This document shows, one piece after another, positions 8,773-19,205 of a DNA stretch of 64,000 nt. The notes under the pieces are model-generated. The model was given only the letters and a program-made list of their open reading frames with translations. It was not told the origin of the DNA and searched no databases. The translations under genes and the position numbers were made by a program. Origin of the DNA: Schlegelella_A sp036263655 (GTDB lineage Bacteria; Pseudomonadota; Gammaproteobacteria; Burkholderiales; Burkholderiaceae_C); the NCBI GenBank assembly GCA_036263655.1, contig DATAGP010000031.1, positions 1 to 64,000 of the forward strand, given 5' to 3'. Every line of letters begins with the position of its first letter. The stretch's first letter is position 1.

Positions 8773-9405
8773 ATGACCTATTCAGTCAAAGAAATCTTCT
8801 ACACGCTGCAAGGCGAAGGCTTACAAGCTGGCCGACCAGCCGTCTTTTGTCGCTTCGCGGGTTGCAATCTTTGGAACGGCAGTGAGCAGGATCGCAAGCG
8901 TGCCGTCTGTCAATTCTGCGATACCGATTTCGTGGGAACGGACGGCACCTTCGGCGGAAAGTTTGCTGAAGCAGAGGGGCTTGCGTCGACCGTAGCGTCG
9001 CTATGGCCCGCCGGACGGGGTCATCGTTTTGTCGTGTTGACCGGTGGGGAACCAACACTTCAGGTTGATAGGGCTCTTCTGGACGCCCTTCATGTCCATG
9101 ACTTCGAGATTGCGCTTGAAACCAACGGCACACAACCCGCACCCGATGGGATCGACTGGATTTGCGTGAGTCCGAAGGCGGGAGCACCGTGGATTCAACG
9201 CTCGGGCCACGAATTGAAATTGGTCTATCCACAACCCGACCTGATGCCGGACGTCATCGAGGATCTCCCGTTTGATCACTTTCTGCTCCAACCAATGGAT
9301 GGCTTGCACCGCACAGCCAACACGAAGGCCGCCATCGAGTACTGTCAGTCGAATCCCCGCTGGCGGCTTTCGGTGCAAACGCACAAGGTGTTGGAGATCC
9401 GATGA
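8773..9405 (+). CDS. queE: QueE, 7-carboxy-7-deazaguanine synthase (radical SAM)
   Basis: A 210-residue radical SAM protein. The cluster cysteines follow the QueE-specific spacing C31-x14-C46-x2-C49 (CNLW...CQFCDTDF). GEGLQAGRPAVFCR precedes them and the glycine-rich TGGEPTLQ block follows. It turns 6-carboxy-tetrahydropterin into 7-carboxy-7-deazaguanine. ATG at 8773 is chosen; GTG immediately before it is the alternative. It starts 3 bases after the queD stop, so queC-queD-queE form one translation unit. No GTP cyclohydrolase gene (folE) follows, so the first step must be supplied by the chromosomal enzyme. About 236 bp without a gene separate it from dpdE. Confidence 0.95.
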   Translation: MTYSVKEIFYTLQGEGLQAGRPAVFCRFAGCNLWNGSEQDRKRAVCQFCDTDFVGTDGTFGGKFAEAEGLASTVASLWPAGRGHRFVVLTGGEPTLQVDRALLDALHVHDFEIALETNGTQPAPDGIDWICVSPKAGAPWIQRSGHELKLVYPQPDLMPDVIEDLPFDHFLLQPMDGLHRTANTKAAIEYCQSNPRWRLSVQTHKVLEIR

Positions 9406-9641
9406 GGCGACCCTCGTGAGGCGTCAGAATAGACACTGGTGTGAATCGTCACTGATCTTCTATCTTCGATGCGGCACACCCCTCATCGTGCGATTGAAAA
9501 CTGAACGTTGCCTTTTGGTCAGACCATAGTGACGACTTCGAGCACTTTCAGGGTAGGTGTCCGAACGACCAATGCACGGCATCGCCGAAGTCACGCCGTG
9601 CTATCGAGCGGCCGCATGGGTGCAGGCCGCTTGTCCGGTGC

Positions 9642-12593
9642 ATGATGGACCCTGGCTCGAGGGGAACGGAGCTCTTTGCAAGTGACTTCGACCGCTGTCT
9701 TGCAGCATTCGCGATTGACGTCCAGCTAGGCAAGACTTCATTCTTCGGAAGAAAGGCGCTCCGAGAGGCTGCCAGCAAGTGGTACCTCGACTGCGAAGGC
9801 GTCCCCACACTGCTCGGTGGGCGCATCCGGCCCATGGCCCACCAGATTCACGCCGCGCTGAAGGTGATTCGCGATCGTACGCAGCGGTTCCTGCTCGCCG
9901 ACGAGGTGGGCCTGGGAAAGACGATCGAGGCTGGAATGATCATTCAAGCGCTCTTCCATCATCGACCTGAGATGAGCGTTCTCGTCGTCGCTCCGGGTTC
10001 GATGGTGCTTCAGTGGCAGCGCGAGCTTTACCTACGCTTTGGTGCCCGAGTGTTCGCCGTGCTCGATGGGACCGCGCACCCGGCGGAGAGGAAGAGGGTC
10101 CTTGGCCTGAAGCGGGTGATCGTGTCAATCACCGCTCTACTCCAAGCGCCAGGCCTCCGTACTGAACTCCAGGACATCAAATGGGAGACGCTTGTAGTCG
10201 ACGAGGCCCACCACCTTGACGCTCGCCACCCGCTCTACGCCTGGACACGAACTCTCTCGATGGCGGCCGACCATATGTTGGTATTGTCAGCGACACCGTC
10301 CAAGCGCGAGGTCTCGGGTCTCGCTGCGCTCCTCGCGCTCGTCTCGCCGCACGACTTCGAGCCCAGTGACACAACTGGCCTCGAGAAGCGGATCGCCGCC
10401 CGCGAGGAAATCTGGGCAACCCTCGATCGGGTGATGCAATTGCTGAAGGCGGCATACGCCGACAAAGAGGCGTTCGATGATCCCTCTGTCGTGGCCGTGC
10501 TCGTGGACGAATTCGGGAGGGTGTTTCGTGAAGACGAGCGCATCTCGAAGTGGCTGACCGAAGCGACACGATTGGCCTCCAAAAGCGTCGAGTCAGCCCT
10601 CAAGCTGGTTGAGCGAGCCCTGGTTCTCGCCCAAGAGCGGTGGCGCGTTGACCACCGCATCATCCGTACTCGAAGGAAAGCGCTCGAATTCTTAGCAGAA
10701 CCGTTCGCCAGGCGTGAATACCTGGGGGAAGTTGGGTACGAGCCCAGCGCGGGCGAGATGGCAGTAGCAGCCCTGCTTCGAGAACTGCCCGTCCCCAGGG
10801 ACGAAAGCGAGGCGACGTGGTACGTAGTCCTCGACCGGTTTGCCTCGACGACGCCTGACCTTCTTTTAGCCAAGCTGGTTGCGCGACGGGACGCCTTGAA
10901 GCGCGGCTCCGCTGAGGCGGATGGAGACTTCGCAAGAGCGCTCGCAAGCGACCCTGGACCGCAGGAGGAAGAAGCGCTACTTCGCGTTGCAGCCGGGAAA
11001 TGCCCGCCGCTTCAGAGGGCTGAATTCGACGAGCTGGCGTGGCTGGAGAGTATGGAGTATGCCGCGAACTCCTGGGCCAGACAGGACGGGCAGCATGCCG
11101 CCCGTCTGAAGGCTGCAGCGCATTGGTGCCGCACGGCCCTCGCGGACGATCCCTCGCGAAAATTGCTGGTGTTTAGCCAAGAAAACGGGGTTGTGCAGGC
11201 GTTTGCGGAACTACTTGAGGACGTTGAGCTTGAGGTCCGCCTCTTTCATCAGGAGATGACGGATGCAGACCGCCAAGACGCGGCTCTAGAGTTTGCCCGG
11301 TCACCCGAGGTGCAAGTTCTCGTGTCCGATGAGCTCGGAGGCGAGGGCCTCAACCTTCAGGTCGCTTGGGCGATCCTGCACCTCGATGTCCCAACCTCAC
11401 CGAGCCGACTCGAGCAGCGAATCGGCCGTCTCGACCGGATCGGCCGCTCGGCTGATCGTCCGGTGCTTTCGGCGGTGATGCTCGGAGGCAGCGATGGCGA
11501 GAACTTGAGACAGGTTCTCCATAGGGACGTCTTCCGCGTGTACAAAGAGTCGATCGGTGGCCTCGAGTTCGTGATGCCGCTCCTCCAGCGGGAAGCGAGA
11601 TCGGGCTTCCTCTGCGGAGAAGCCGAGCGTCAGGCGCTCGTAACGCGGTTGGCCGCCCAGGTTGAGGAAGCCAGGCAACAAGCGGACGGGTGGTTTCACA
11701 CTGCTATGGACACCACGCGAGCCGACCTTCAAAGGGCCAACGAAATTGCGGAGTACCTAGTTGAGGTACAAAGCGGCGAGCAGTTCGCTCCGGCAGGTTG
11801 GCTCAGAGCGCTAGGCGTGGGTGTCGAGCGCGATGCTGGTGACTCCAATTCTCGTATCTCGTGGAACCCTGACCGACTCGAGTCCGCAATCCCCGGAGTC
11901 CACACACAGGACGAGTTCCGCGCGACTTGGTCAAGATCATGCGCTCTCAAGGAAGAGCGACGCCAATTCCTTGCGCCCGGCCATCGGTTGATTGACGGGG
12001 CCTATCACTTGCTCGACGTGGGAGACATCGGGAGGGCCGCGGGGCTCGACCGCAAACTCGGGCAAGCGGGCAAGAACAAGTTCTTCGCTCTGGCCGTATT
12101 TGTTGATGCGCTTCCCGAGACCGCAGCATCCTTGCCGGCCGGGCTCGTAGCCAAGGCTCGCGCAGTCGTGGGTCGCGACTGCAACCTGGCAGTTCTTCGG
12201 TATGACGACGTTCGCGGTTCGTGGGTGACCGAAGGGGATCCGGCCTTGGTAGCGCAGTTACGGAAGGCCACGCAGATTGGCGACTTGGACTGGCTGGATC
12301 AGAAGCGAAAGATCCTTGAAGTCGATGGGCTCATTGACTCCCTACGGAGAGGGCTCCGTTCAGCTTCGCAGTCGCTCGCTGAGCAGGTGGCCAATATGAA
12401 CGGAGGCGTCGCAAAAGAACTTGAAGAGGCGTGGGGGGTCGAACTCGCTTACCTGGGCGCGCTCACCGAGTCAGATGACGCGAACGAGAGAGAACGCGCA
12501 CGGATTGACTGCAACCTTCGTCTCGAAACTATCGACCGTGTCCGGGACGTGAGCCCCCGATTGGATGCCTTAATGATCGTTCGCGGCGTTTGA
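9642..12593 (+). CDS. dpdE: DpdE, SNF2/HepA-like helicase
   Basis: A 983-residue SF2 Snf2-type ATPase. Walker A is in DEVGLGKT (87-94), the DEAH box is at 187-190 (VVDEAHH), LSATPSKR is motif III, and the second RecA domain ends with QRIGRLDRIGR (motif VI, HepA/RapA-like). The C-terminal 350 residues are unique to this type of protein. In dpd clusters the genes D-K are the restriction part, and DpdE is an SNF2-type helicase thought to sense or translocate on unmodified DNA. It starts a new translation block after a 236-bp gap. The start ATGATG lacks strong Shine-Dalgarno support. Its stop codon overlaps the dpdF start by one base (TGATG). Confidence 0.88.
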   Translation: MMDPGSRGTELFASDFDRCLAAFAIDVQLGKTSFFGRKALREAASKWYLDCEGVPTLLGGRIRPMAHQIHAALKVIRDRTQRFLLADEVGLGKTIEAGMIIQALFHHRPEMSVLVVAPGSMVLQWQRELYLRFGARVFAVLDGTAHPAERKRVLGLKRVIVSITALLQAPGLRTELQDIKWETLVVDEAHHLDARHPLYAWTRTLSMAADHMLVLSATPSKREVSGLAALLALVSPHDFEPSDTTGLEKRIAAREEIWATLDRVMQLLKAAYADKEAFDDPSVVAVLVDEFGRVFREDERISKWLTEATRLASKSVESALKLVERALVLAQERWRVDHRIIRTRRKALEFLAEPFARREYLGEVGYEPSAGEMAVAALLRELPVPRDESEATWYVVLDRFASTTPDLLLAKLVARRDALKRGSAEADGDFARALASDPGPQEEEALLRVAAGKCPPLQRAEFDELAWLESMEYAANSWARQDGQHAARLKAAAHWCRTALADDPSRKLLVFSQENGVVQAFAELLEDVELEVRLFHQEMTDADRQDAALEFARSPEVQVLVSDELGGEGLNLQVAWAILHLDVPTSPSRLEQRIGRLDRIGRSADRPVLSAVMLGGSDGENLRQVLHRDVFRVYKESIGGLEFVMPLLQREARSGFLCGEAERQALVTRLAAQVEEARQQADGWFHTAMDTTRADLQRANEIAEYLVEVQSGEQFAPAGWLRALGVGVERDAGDSNSRISWNPDRLESAIPGVHTQDEFRATWSRSCALKEERRQFLAPGHRLIDGAYHLLDVGDIGRAAGLDRKLGQAGKNKFFALAVFVDALPETAASLPAGLVAKARAVVGRDCNLAVLRYDDVRGSWVTEGDPALVAQLRKATQIGDLDWLDQKRKILEVDGLIDSLRRGLRSASQSLAEQVANMNGGVAKELEEAWGVELAYLGALTESDDANERERARIDCNLRLETIDRVRDVSPRLDALMIVRGV

Positions 12594-15028
12594 TGACGCT
12601 CCACGATGAAGGCCACGCCTGGCTCAAGCGGGCCGCAACTCGGTCGCTTGAGCGGGCGCGGGAGGCCTTACATCCTGCTGACCGCGGGCCCCTCTTACGC
12701 GAGGCACTCAGACTCGGAGGACCCATCTCACTTGACGCAAAGGAGTTCAATCTCGCCGCACTCGACTTGGAGCGCTTCGGGATCGTCGCCAGAAGCCAGG
12801 AAGAAAGAGTCTGGTCGCTCGCTCTGAGCCGAGGCATTCCAGGAAAGATCCCAGCGGAACTTCGAAGAGATCTCGAGTCGACGCTGTCACCGGATCCTGA
12901 CCAGAGGCGTCCAGATGATGCTGCGATCCCAGATGCGATCCTCCTTCGACTGACCCCCTTCGGGTCATACCGCAATCCGTCGCAGAAGGCCGCTATCCGC
13001 GCGGCACTCCTGATGCCCGCCGCTGCCACCCTCCTCGCGACGTTGGCAACCGGGACAGGGAAGAGCCTGATCTTCCAGTTACGCACGCTCGCCGCTAGGG
13101 AGCGGGCTGGCGCAGGCCTGCTTCCAGTCGGCGTCGTGCTTGTTCCCACTGTATCGCTGGCAATCGCCCATGAACACTCGACGCAGGAGTTCGAAGGCTT
13201 GAAGGGCTCACGCGCCCTGACAGGGGACATCAAGGGGCCGAGAAGGGACGAGATCCTAGCTGCGTTTCGTCGAGGCGAGGTTCCGCTTCTCTTCATCTCG
13301 CCGGAGATGGCACTGGGAGCCGTCGCGGAGTCGCTCATGAGGTTGGCGCGCCCGGCCAATGATCCAGAGCGCCCCACCGCGAGCCGAGGGTTTATCGAGG
13401 CCATCTATGTCGACGAGGCCCACATCGTCGCGAGTTGGGGGAAGAGTTTCCGCCCGGATCTGCAGAAGATCCCTGCTCTCGTTCGGCTAGTTCGCGGAGT
13501 CAACCCCGAACTCCGGACGATTTTGCTTTCTGCGACCGTCGATAGCACAACGCTGAAGTTGCTCGAGTCGCAGTACGCCGGGCCAGCACTGCGCAACCAG
13601 TGGCTTAGGGTGACCGAGTGCGTAGCCCGTTGCGAGTTCGACTTTGTCGAGCACATGTTCGCCAGCCCCGAGGAGCGGGATGCAGGTGTTCTTGCCGTCA
13701 TAGATGTCCTGCCCCGTCCGGCCCTCATCTATACCACCGAGGTCGAACACGCCGAACAGCTATACCGCAGGCTGACGGAAGACCTCCGTTACAACCGAAT
13801 TCGGCTCTTCACAGGAGTAACGTCTCCTGACGAGCGACGGGCAATTGTCAAAGACTGGCGCAACGGGAACATCGATGTCGTGGTTGCGACGAGTGCCTTC
13901 GGAATGGGCATTGACCAGGGCGAAGTTCGAGCCGTGATTCACGCGTGCGTTCCGGAAGGTGCGGCGAGGTTCTACCAGGAGATCGGGCGAGCGGGGCGAG
14001 ACGGGCACCAGGCACTTGCCGCATTGCTGTGGTGCCGGGACGATGAGGGACGCGCAGTCTCACTCGCCTCGGGGAAGACACTTACGCTCAAAACGGCCCA
14101 GTCGCGATGGCAGGCCATGCTAAGGGGGGTTCGTCAGACCTCGACCGCTGACGAAGACGCCGAGTATCTGATGGACCTGCAAGCCACACCGTTGCACATG
14201 TCAGCGATGCACACCGGCGCGAAACACGTCCTTTGGAACAAGTCGTTGCTAGTTCAACTGCAGAGGTTTGGTGCACTGCAAATCGAGGGAGGAGAAGAGG
14301 ATGCGCTCAAATGGCTCGTTAGATCACATCCTCAGTGGCTCGACATCTGGGACACGTCAACGGCCGACGCCGCGCTGGCCAGCCTGTTTGTGGCTCGGGA
14401 AAGCGAGGTAAGCCAAGGTCAGCAGGAGGTCCGTCGCTTTCTCGACATTTGGCGCAAGCGCGACGTCTGCGTCCTGCATGCGGTGTTCGAGGCAGTCGAG
14501 GCCGAAAGGCCGTTCGCGGGGAACTGCGGCCGCTGTCCCTTCTGCCGGGAAAACCGACTCACCCCTCATCTGAACGTTCGTCACCGTGGTGGCGACGTCT
14601 TGTGGCCTTCGCCTGCGCGACAGCCGCGACAGGGCAGGCTATTGCTCATCGGGCCGGACCGCGCCGACGACATACCAGCCATGGTGTCACGCCTTTGTGC
14701 GGATCGGGTGGCTCAGATAGTCGGTCCCACATCGCTTGCTGCCAGAATCGCCTTGGAGTGGTCAAGACTTGAAGCATCGCCAGGTTGGGTCATCGATTGG
14801 GAGCGCGTTTTGAACGTCGGTAGCCCGTTCCAGCCGCTAGCCGTCGACACGGCCTTCGTGCTTACAAGTGGCATGGGCAGTTCAATCGACAAAGCTTTCG
14901 ACTGGGCAGAGTCGTGGCGCAAGGCCGGTGGACCGCTCACATGGTGGGTAGCACCGTCCCAAATCCGTGTTCAAGGCGGCCGTGCACTCGAAGACCTTGC
15001 AAGCATCTATCCCCCTGTTGCACTTTGA
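12593..15028 (+). CDS. dpdF: DpdF, RecQ-like DEAD/DEAH helicase
   Basis: An 811-residue SF2 helicase resembling RecQ. Walker A is at 153-158 (ATGTGKSLIFQL), the DEAH box is in YVDEAHIVASWG, motif III is LLSATVD, and motif VI is EIGRAGRDGHQ. A cysteine cluster CGRCPFC follows near residue 650, where RecQ enzymes have a zinc module. The last 150 residues read like a small Rossmann-like extension and are not recognised. ATG at 12593 is chosen because it shares a base with the dpdE stop; a TTG one codon earlier is possible. Two different helicases in tandem (E and F) is the standard dpd order. Both keep intact ATPase motifs. Confidence 0.88.
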   Translation: MTLHDEGHAWLKRAATRSLERAREALHPADRGPLLREALRLGGPISLDAKEFNLAALDLERFGIVARSQEERVWSLALSRGIPGKIPAELRRDLESTLSPDPDQRRPDDAAIPDAILLRLTPFGSYRNPSQKAAIRAALLMPAAATLLATLATGTGKSLIFQLRTLAARERAGAGLLPVGVVLVPTVSLAIAHEHSTQEFEGLKGSRALTGDIKGPRRDEILAAFRRGEVPLLFISPEMALGAVAESLMRLARPANDPERPTASRGFIEAIYVDEAHIVASWGKSFRPDLQKIPALVRLVRGVNPELRTILLSATVDSTTLKLLESQYAGPALRNQWLRVTECVARCEFDFVEHMFASPEERDAGVLAVIDVLPRPALIYTTEVEHAEQLYRRLTEDLRYNRIRLFTGVTSPDERRAIVKDWRNGNIDVVVATSAFGMGIDQGEVRAVIHACVPEGAARFYQEIGRAGRDGHQALAALLWCRDDEGRAVSLASGKTLTLKTAQSRWQAMLRGVRQTSTADEDAEYLMDLQATPLHMSAMHTGAKHVLWNKSLLVQLQRFGALQIEGGEEDALKWLVRSHPQWLDIWDTSTADAALASLFVARESEVSQGQQEVRRFLDIWRKRDVCVLHAVFEAVEAERPFAGNCGRCPFCRENRLTPHLNVRHRGGDVLWPSPARQPRQGRLLLIGPDRADDIPAMVSRLCADRVAQIVGPTSLAARIALEWSRLEASPGWVIDWERVLNVGSPFQPLAVDTAFVLTSGMGSSIDKAFDWAESWRKAGGPLTWWVAPSQIRVQGGRALEDLASIYPPVAL

Positions 15029-15057
15029 GTCTCGCCCCCTTGTTTGAAGCTTGATCA

Positions 15058-15957
15058 ATGAAAATACTGGGCCAACCTCAGGTCCGTCCGGACATGGTGT
15101 TCTCGCTTCTGCGGCTCATGGATGCGAACGACGGATCAATGAATGCTGACGAGGTGTTCGCGTGGATGGGACCATCAGTAGCAAGTGATGCTACGAGTCC
15201 CACAGCGAAGAAGACCATGGAACTTATTGAGCACACTGCGGACGTCGCCCGCTCGCTCGGCTTCATACAAGAGAAGCGATGGGCGCTGGAGCGGCCTGCA
15301 CCCAGCGACTACATCACGTTTGGGTATGAACTCCATGACGCGTTTCTTGCGACGCAAGAGTGGGACGTCATCGACACCTACGCGTCGCTCATTGTCGAAA
15401 TCGAACTGCAAGGCGTGAATTGGATGATTGGACTCAGTGCGGCCGATCTCGCCAAACGCCTCGGGGAACGTGTCCAGAAGCCAGCGAGCGACTCACCAAG
15501 TCGCCCTAAGGAATCGGCAAACATGAATCCCTCGCGCTGGGCGGCGTGGCGATCATGGGCCACTGCAGCGGGGCTCGGCGTGCCTGGGCCTGCCAACGTG
15601 AGCGAGTTTTTCCCGAATCCAGTTCTGCTCGTCGAGAGGGTGGCTAGGAGCCATCCTCAACTTCAGAGCGGTAGCGAACTGACGGCTCCAGAATTCCTTA
15701 AAGTCATATCTAAGGAACTTCCTTTCTTAGACAACGGCGCGCGTGCGGTTGTAGCTTGGGAACGCGCAGGCAACGCGCCGCGTATCGGTGGCCCTGTTTC
15801 GTTCGTCCTATCGGCCAGCCTTCGCGAACTTCATTACCGCAAGGTTCTCGAACTGCGGTTTGAGGGGGGAGACCGCGCTGGTGCTCGGCAACTGCACAGC
15901 GACGGTTCGGAGCTCGAGTCGTTCGCGACCGTTCGGCTCGCAAAGGAGACCGCGTGA
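15058..15957 (+). CDS. dpdG: DpdG
   Basis: A 299-residue protein with no motif I recognise. It is assigned by size and by position between the dpdF helicase and the large dpdH ATPase. The N-terminal 100 residues look like a winged-helix module (short helices, MELIEHTADVARSLGFIQE around 60-78) and the middle holds an SPSRPKESANMNPSRWAAW linker. No signal peptide or membrane segment is seen. The C-terminus overlaps the dpdH GTG start by 4 bases (GTGA), which supports joint function with DpdH. Its biochemical role in dpd restriction is not established. Confidence 0.8.
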   Translation: MKILGQPQVRPDMVFSLLRLMDANDGSMNADEVFAWMGPSVASDATSPTAKKTMELIEHTADVARSLGFIQEKRWALERPAPSDYITFGYELHDAFLATQEWDVIDTYASLIVEIELQGVNWMIGLSAADLAKRLGERVQKPASDSPSRPKESANMNPSRWAAWRSWATAAGLGVPGPANVSEFFPNPVLLVERVARSHPQLQSGSELTAPEFLKVISKELPFLDNGARAVVAWERAGNAPRIGGPVSFVLSASLRELHYRKVLELRFEGGDRAGARQLHSDGSELESFATVRLAKETA

Positions 15958-18900
15958 GCCGGTTCAAGAACATCGTCTGCTGGGAATCCCAAGAGGCAGA
16001 ACACTTTGTTCACCGTGAGGCACTCGAAGGAGACGCCGCGGCGTTCTTGGCAGTCCACTTCCCGATTCATGGTTTCCAGTTGGTAATCGGTCGCTTGTCA
16101 GAGCCGACCGACGCCGCCTTCCTCACTGCTTTAGACAAGTCACGCCCGCACGCGATTGCACTGGTTGAAGGCGAGCCCGGCTCCGGCAAGTCCCATCTCG
16201 TTAAGTGGTTGCAACACAGGTGGCCGAAAAGCGATCACGACAAGGTCGCTCTGGTCCCGCGCAGTGATGGCAGCCTGAGTGGTGCCTTGGAGCGGTTGAG
16301 GGCCGAGCTTGGCCCCCTCTATGCAGAACCGCTCGAGGGGATCGGGGCTGCAACCCAGTTGACCGAGGCGGGGCATACAAACCAGTTCATCGGCAATCTA
16401 GTCACCGCGGCTCAAGGCTCGAACTACTCGGATGTCCGCCGTCCCAAGCTGGCCGACTGGCTGGACGCCCGCGACGCTTGGCGTGTTCTCAATCACTCCG
16501 CGTTGAGGGAACGATGGAGTGCGCCGACGGACATCATCAAGGTAATTCAGGGCGCCGATGGCAATCGGGATCAGGCGGCAGCGGCGTTCACACCTACGCA
16601 CATTGTGGATCTCGTGGCGATTATCCGCGGTGTCCCGACCGCGGAACGTGCCGTGGGCAGCTTCAAGGCGCAGCGCTTCCTCGTAGATCTTGAGAAGGAA
16701 GTTGGTCACATTAGAGATGCAGTAGCCGCGAGCGGAGACGTGGCAAAGCAAGTCGCAGTTCTTGCCGAAACCGCTCCGATCACCACGACGTTTATCGAAG
16801 CTCTGAACGCACGGATTGCCGAGGCGCTCCAAGGCACTCTTGGAATCCAGCGGGGCGAACTGCAGCGGAGATTCCTAGAAGTTCGGAAGCTCCTACGCAA
16901 AGACGCGAAGCGACTGGTGCTGCTCCTCGAGGACGTGACAAACCTCCAGGGCGTGGATCAGCAACTCATCGAGGCGCTGCTCCCGAATCCGAGTGTCAAA
17001 GAGAACCGTGAATTGTGCGACTTGGTCGCGGTTATCGGGGTTACACCTGAATACCAAAGCCAGGTCCTTGAAGCCCTTGGCAACGTTCAGGATCGGCTCA
17101 GCTTTCACGTGCGCCTGACTCCAGTCGAGGGAAGTGGCGTCGTCGGCGCTCAATCTCTATTCCTCGGCGACGCGGAGCGACGGCAGCGGTTTGTGGCTTC
17201 GTACCTCAACGCGGTAAGGCTGGGGCTTGGGGAGGTACAGAAGTGGGAGAGCGACGGGTCGCTGAAACCCAGGCCCAACGCCTGTGGACGGTGCGTCCAC
17301 CAAGAGGTTTGCCATTCACGATTCGGGTCGGTCGTGGTTCCGAACGTAGGCGATGGCGTAGGTGAAGCCGTCGGCCTGTATCCGCTCACCGCACCCGCCA
17401 TCGAACGCTTCTGGGATCGCCTCGAGCATCCACAGCATCTGCGCAGTCTCAAGACGCCGCGCGGCCTTCTTCTGAACGTCGTTTCGGGTGTGCTCGACGA
17501 CGCTGACTCGCTACGGGATGGTCTGTTTCCGAGCAACAAGGTTGACAGCACCAACCTCCGGCAGGATGGGGTGGGTCCGGACGTCGTCGAGCGCTGTGCC
17601 CAACTCGACGATAAACAAGGAGCACGACTGCGAAGGGCCATCCAGTCCTGGGGCGATCTCAATGACGGTCGCAAGGCGCAGTCGAGCAACGAGTGGACCT
17701 ATTCAGGCATCAAACAGGGGGTCGCGTTCGCGTTCGACTTGGAGTGGCCTAGCGATCTGATTCAGGAGCCCTCGCCGGACGTTGGGCGTAGGGAGCCCAC
17801 CACCCCGGCGGTAGGCTCCCCCCCGGCCCAAGGGCCCGCACCCACCGTAGGTCTCCCACCGGCCCCCGCCCCAGCCGTGAACGCGCTACCACCTGCTTGG
17901 GTGGAGAACGTTCAGGATCTGAATCGCTGGCTAGGAGGTCAGTCGTTGCGGAACACGTCTTCCTGGGAGGCCCTGCTACTTGACGCGGTCCAAGCACTCG
18001 ATCCCGGCTCCCTGGGGTGCTCTAGAGGCCTTTGGGAGGTGATCATGACGGCCCAGAACGTAACGTTGGCTGGTGCGAAGGAGCGAACGACGCAGTTGAC
18101 CTTCGCGTTGCAGTGCACACCTACGGCGGTCCGCGGACTTACAGCGATGGCGTGGCTTCGATACGGCCAGCATTTGGCACCCAAGCAGCGCCTTCATCGC
18201 TTTGCGGAGGCCGCAATGTTCCAAGGGCTGGTGGCACGTGAGGCGCAAAGGCATGTGACTGCCTGCGAGCAGCGGCTGAGCGAAGACCTCGGCGGTCACC
18301 CTGCAGACCTCGCCGTAAAGTCTCTGGTGCTCGTCGGGATGCTGGAGGAGAAGGTTCGACCTACCGACGGGTGGATCAATGCATGGCAAGCATCGTTAAA
18401 CGCCAAAGAGAGCACATCTCTCGACCGCTGTGGAGAGTGGAAGTCTCTTGCCAGGCATCTGGCTCCCGAGCGTGGCGCACTGACCCAGAATGCCCTGGGA
18501 CTCATGCGGGTTGGAGCCGGAAAGGCAGGGCCTGGGATGGAGGGGATGGTTGACGGCAGCAGGGTGCTCGCTTCCGTTCGGGAGGCTCTTCATACTCCGG
18601 AAAAGTGGAACCGGCGTCGCAAGGAAGTGCTAAAGCGAGACGCGTGGGCAACTGCGCTGCAGGTGGCAGACGAACTCCGGAACCGCTTTGTACCCGCGGT
18701 CACCGCCGAGCATGCGGACATCGCAGAGAGATGTACAAGGTTGAATGCTGCAACGGGAGGAAAGGACACAGAGCATTTCCTCTCGGCAGCTGCGAGCGTA
18801 ATCGACGGATGCCTTAAGGCTCACCCTGACCTCATCTCACAGCCTATACAGCAGAGGTGGCGCACGGCGACAACTCACCTTAGGAATGGACAACTTGGCC

Positions 18901-19205
18901 CGAACAGTCCTGGGTTACGCGCAGTGGATGACGCAATCTTTCGCTTCGACAATGAGGATGAAGGCGATGATGCCTCGAAGAAGATAGAGGCAGTGCTCTC
19001 CGTACCGAAGGCAAAGCTCGTATTGGTGGAGCAGGCCGTGACCGAGGCTGCTAAGGGGGTCATCGAGGCGCACGAGAGGGTGACCGCATGGATGAAGCGC
19101 GTCAAGGAAGGGGACAGCGGTACCAGTGAACTGAGCGCAGCGGCCGCCGCTTTCGAAGAAGCGAGCAAGGCGATCGAGGAAGCTCATCGCGGGGGACGTC
19201 ATTGA
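15954..19205 (+). CDS. dpdH: DpdH, large P-loop ATPase
   Basis: A 1,083-residue protein. The N-terminal third is an AAA/STAND-like ATPase with Walker A GEPGSGKS (73-80) and a Walker-B-like LVLLLEDVTNLQG. A four-cysteine CGRCVHQEVC element follows near residue 440. A proline/alanine-rich linker at about 615-650 separates this from an alpha-helical C-terminal half that ends in a probable coiled coil. The GTG start overlaps dpdG. The stop overlaps the TTG start of dpdI. Its restriction role is inferred from the dpd cluster only. The layout (ATPase, zinc element, flexible linker, helical tail) would suit a DNA-loading or sensor protein that acts with the helicases, but that is conjecture. Confidence 0.85.
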   Translation: MSRFKNIVCWESQEAEHFVHREALEGDAAAFLAVHFPIHGFQLVIGRLSEPTDAAFLTALDKSRPHAIALVEGEPGSGKSHLVKWLQHRWPKSDHDKVALVPRSDGSLSGALERLRAELGPLYAEPLEGIGAATQLTEAGHTNQFIGNLVTAAQGSNYSDVRRPKLADWLDARDAWRVLNHSALRERWSAPTDIIKVIQGADGNRDQAAAAFTPTHIVDLVAIIRGVPTAERAVGSFKAQRFLVDLEKEVGHIRDAVAASGDVAKQVAVLAETAPITTTFIEALNARIAEALQGTLGIQRGELQRRFLEVRKLLRKDAKRLVLLLEDVTNLQGVDQQLIEALLPNPSVKENRELCDLVAVIGVTPEYQSQVLEALGNVQDRLSFHVRLTPVEGSGVVGAQSLFLGDAERRQRFVASYLNAVRLGLGEVQKWESDGSLKPRPNACGRCVHQEVCHSRFGSVVVPNVGDGVGEAVGLYPLTAPAIERFWDRLEHPQHLRSLKTPRGLLLNVVSGVLDDADSLRDGLFPSNKVDSTNLRQDGVGPDVVERCAQLDDKQGARLRRAIQSWGDLNDGRKAQSSNEWTYSGIKQGVAFAFDLEWPSDLIQEPSPDVGRREPTTPAVGSPPAQGPAPTVGLPPAPAPAVNALPPAWVENVQDLNRWLGGQSLRNTSSWEALLLDAVQALDPGSLGCSRGLWEVIMTAQNVTLAGAKERTTQLTFALQCTPTAVRGLTAMAWLRYGQHLAPKQRLHRFAEAAMFQGLVAREAQRHVTACEQRLSEDLGGHPADLAVKSLVLVGMLEEKVRPTDGWINAWQASLNAKESTSLDRCGEWKSLARHLAPERGALTQNALGLMRVGAGKAGPGMEGMVDGSRVLASVREALHTPEKWNRRRKEVLKRDAWATALQVADELRNRFVPAVTAEHADIAERCTRLNAATGGKDTEHFLSAAASVIDGCLKAHPDLISQPIQQRWRTATTHLRNGQLGPNSPGLRAVDDAIFRFDNEDEGDDASKKIEAVLSVPKAKLVLVEQAVTEAAKGVIEAHERVTAWMKRVKEGDSGTSELSAAAAAFEEASKAIEEAHRGGRH

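Noticed and set aside
17760..17880. GGG/CCC-rich repeats inside dpdH as a possible regulatory element
   Set aside because: They encode the proline/alanine linker of DpdH in frame, so coding explains them.
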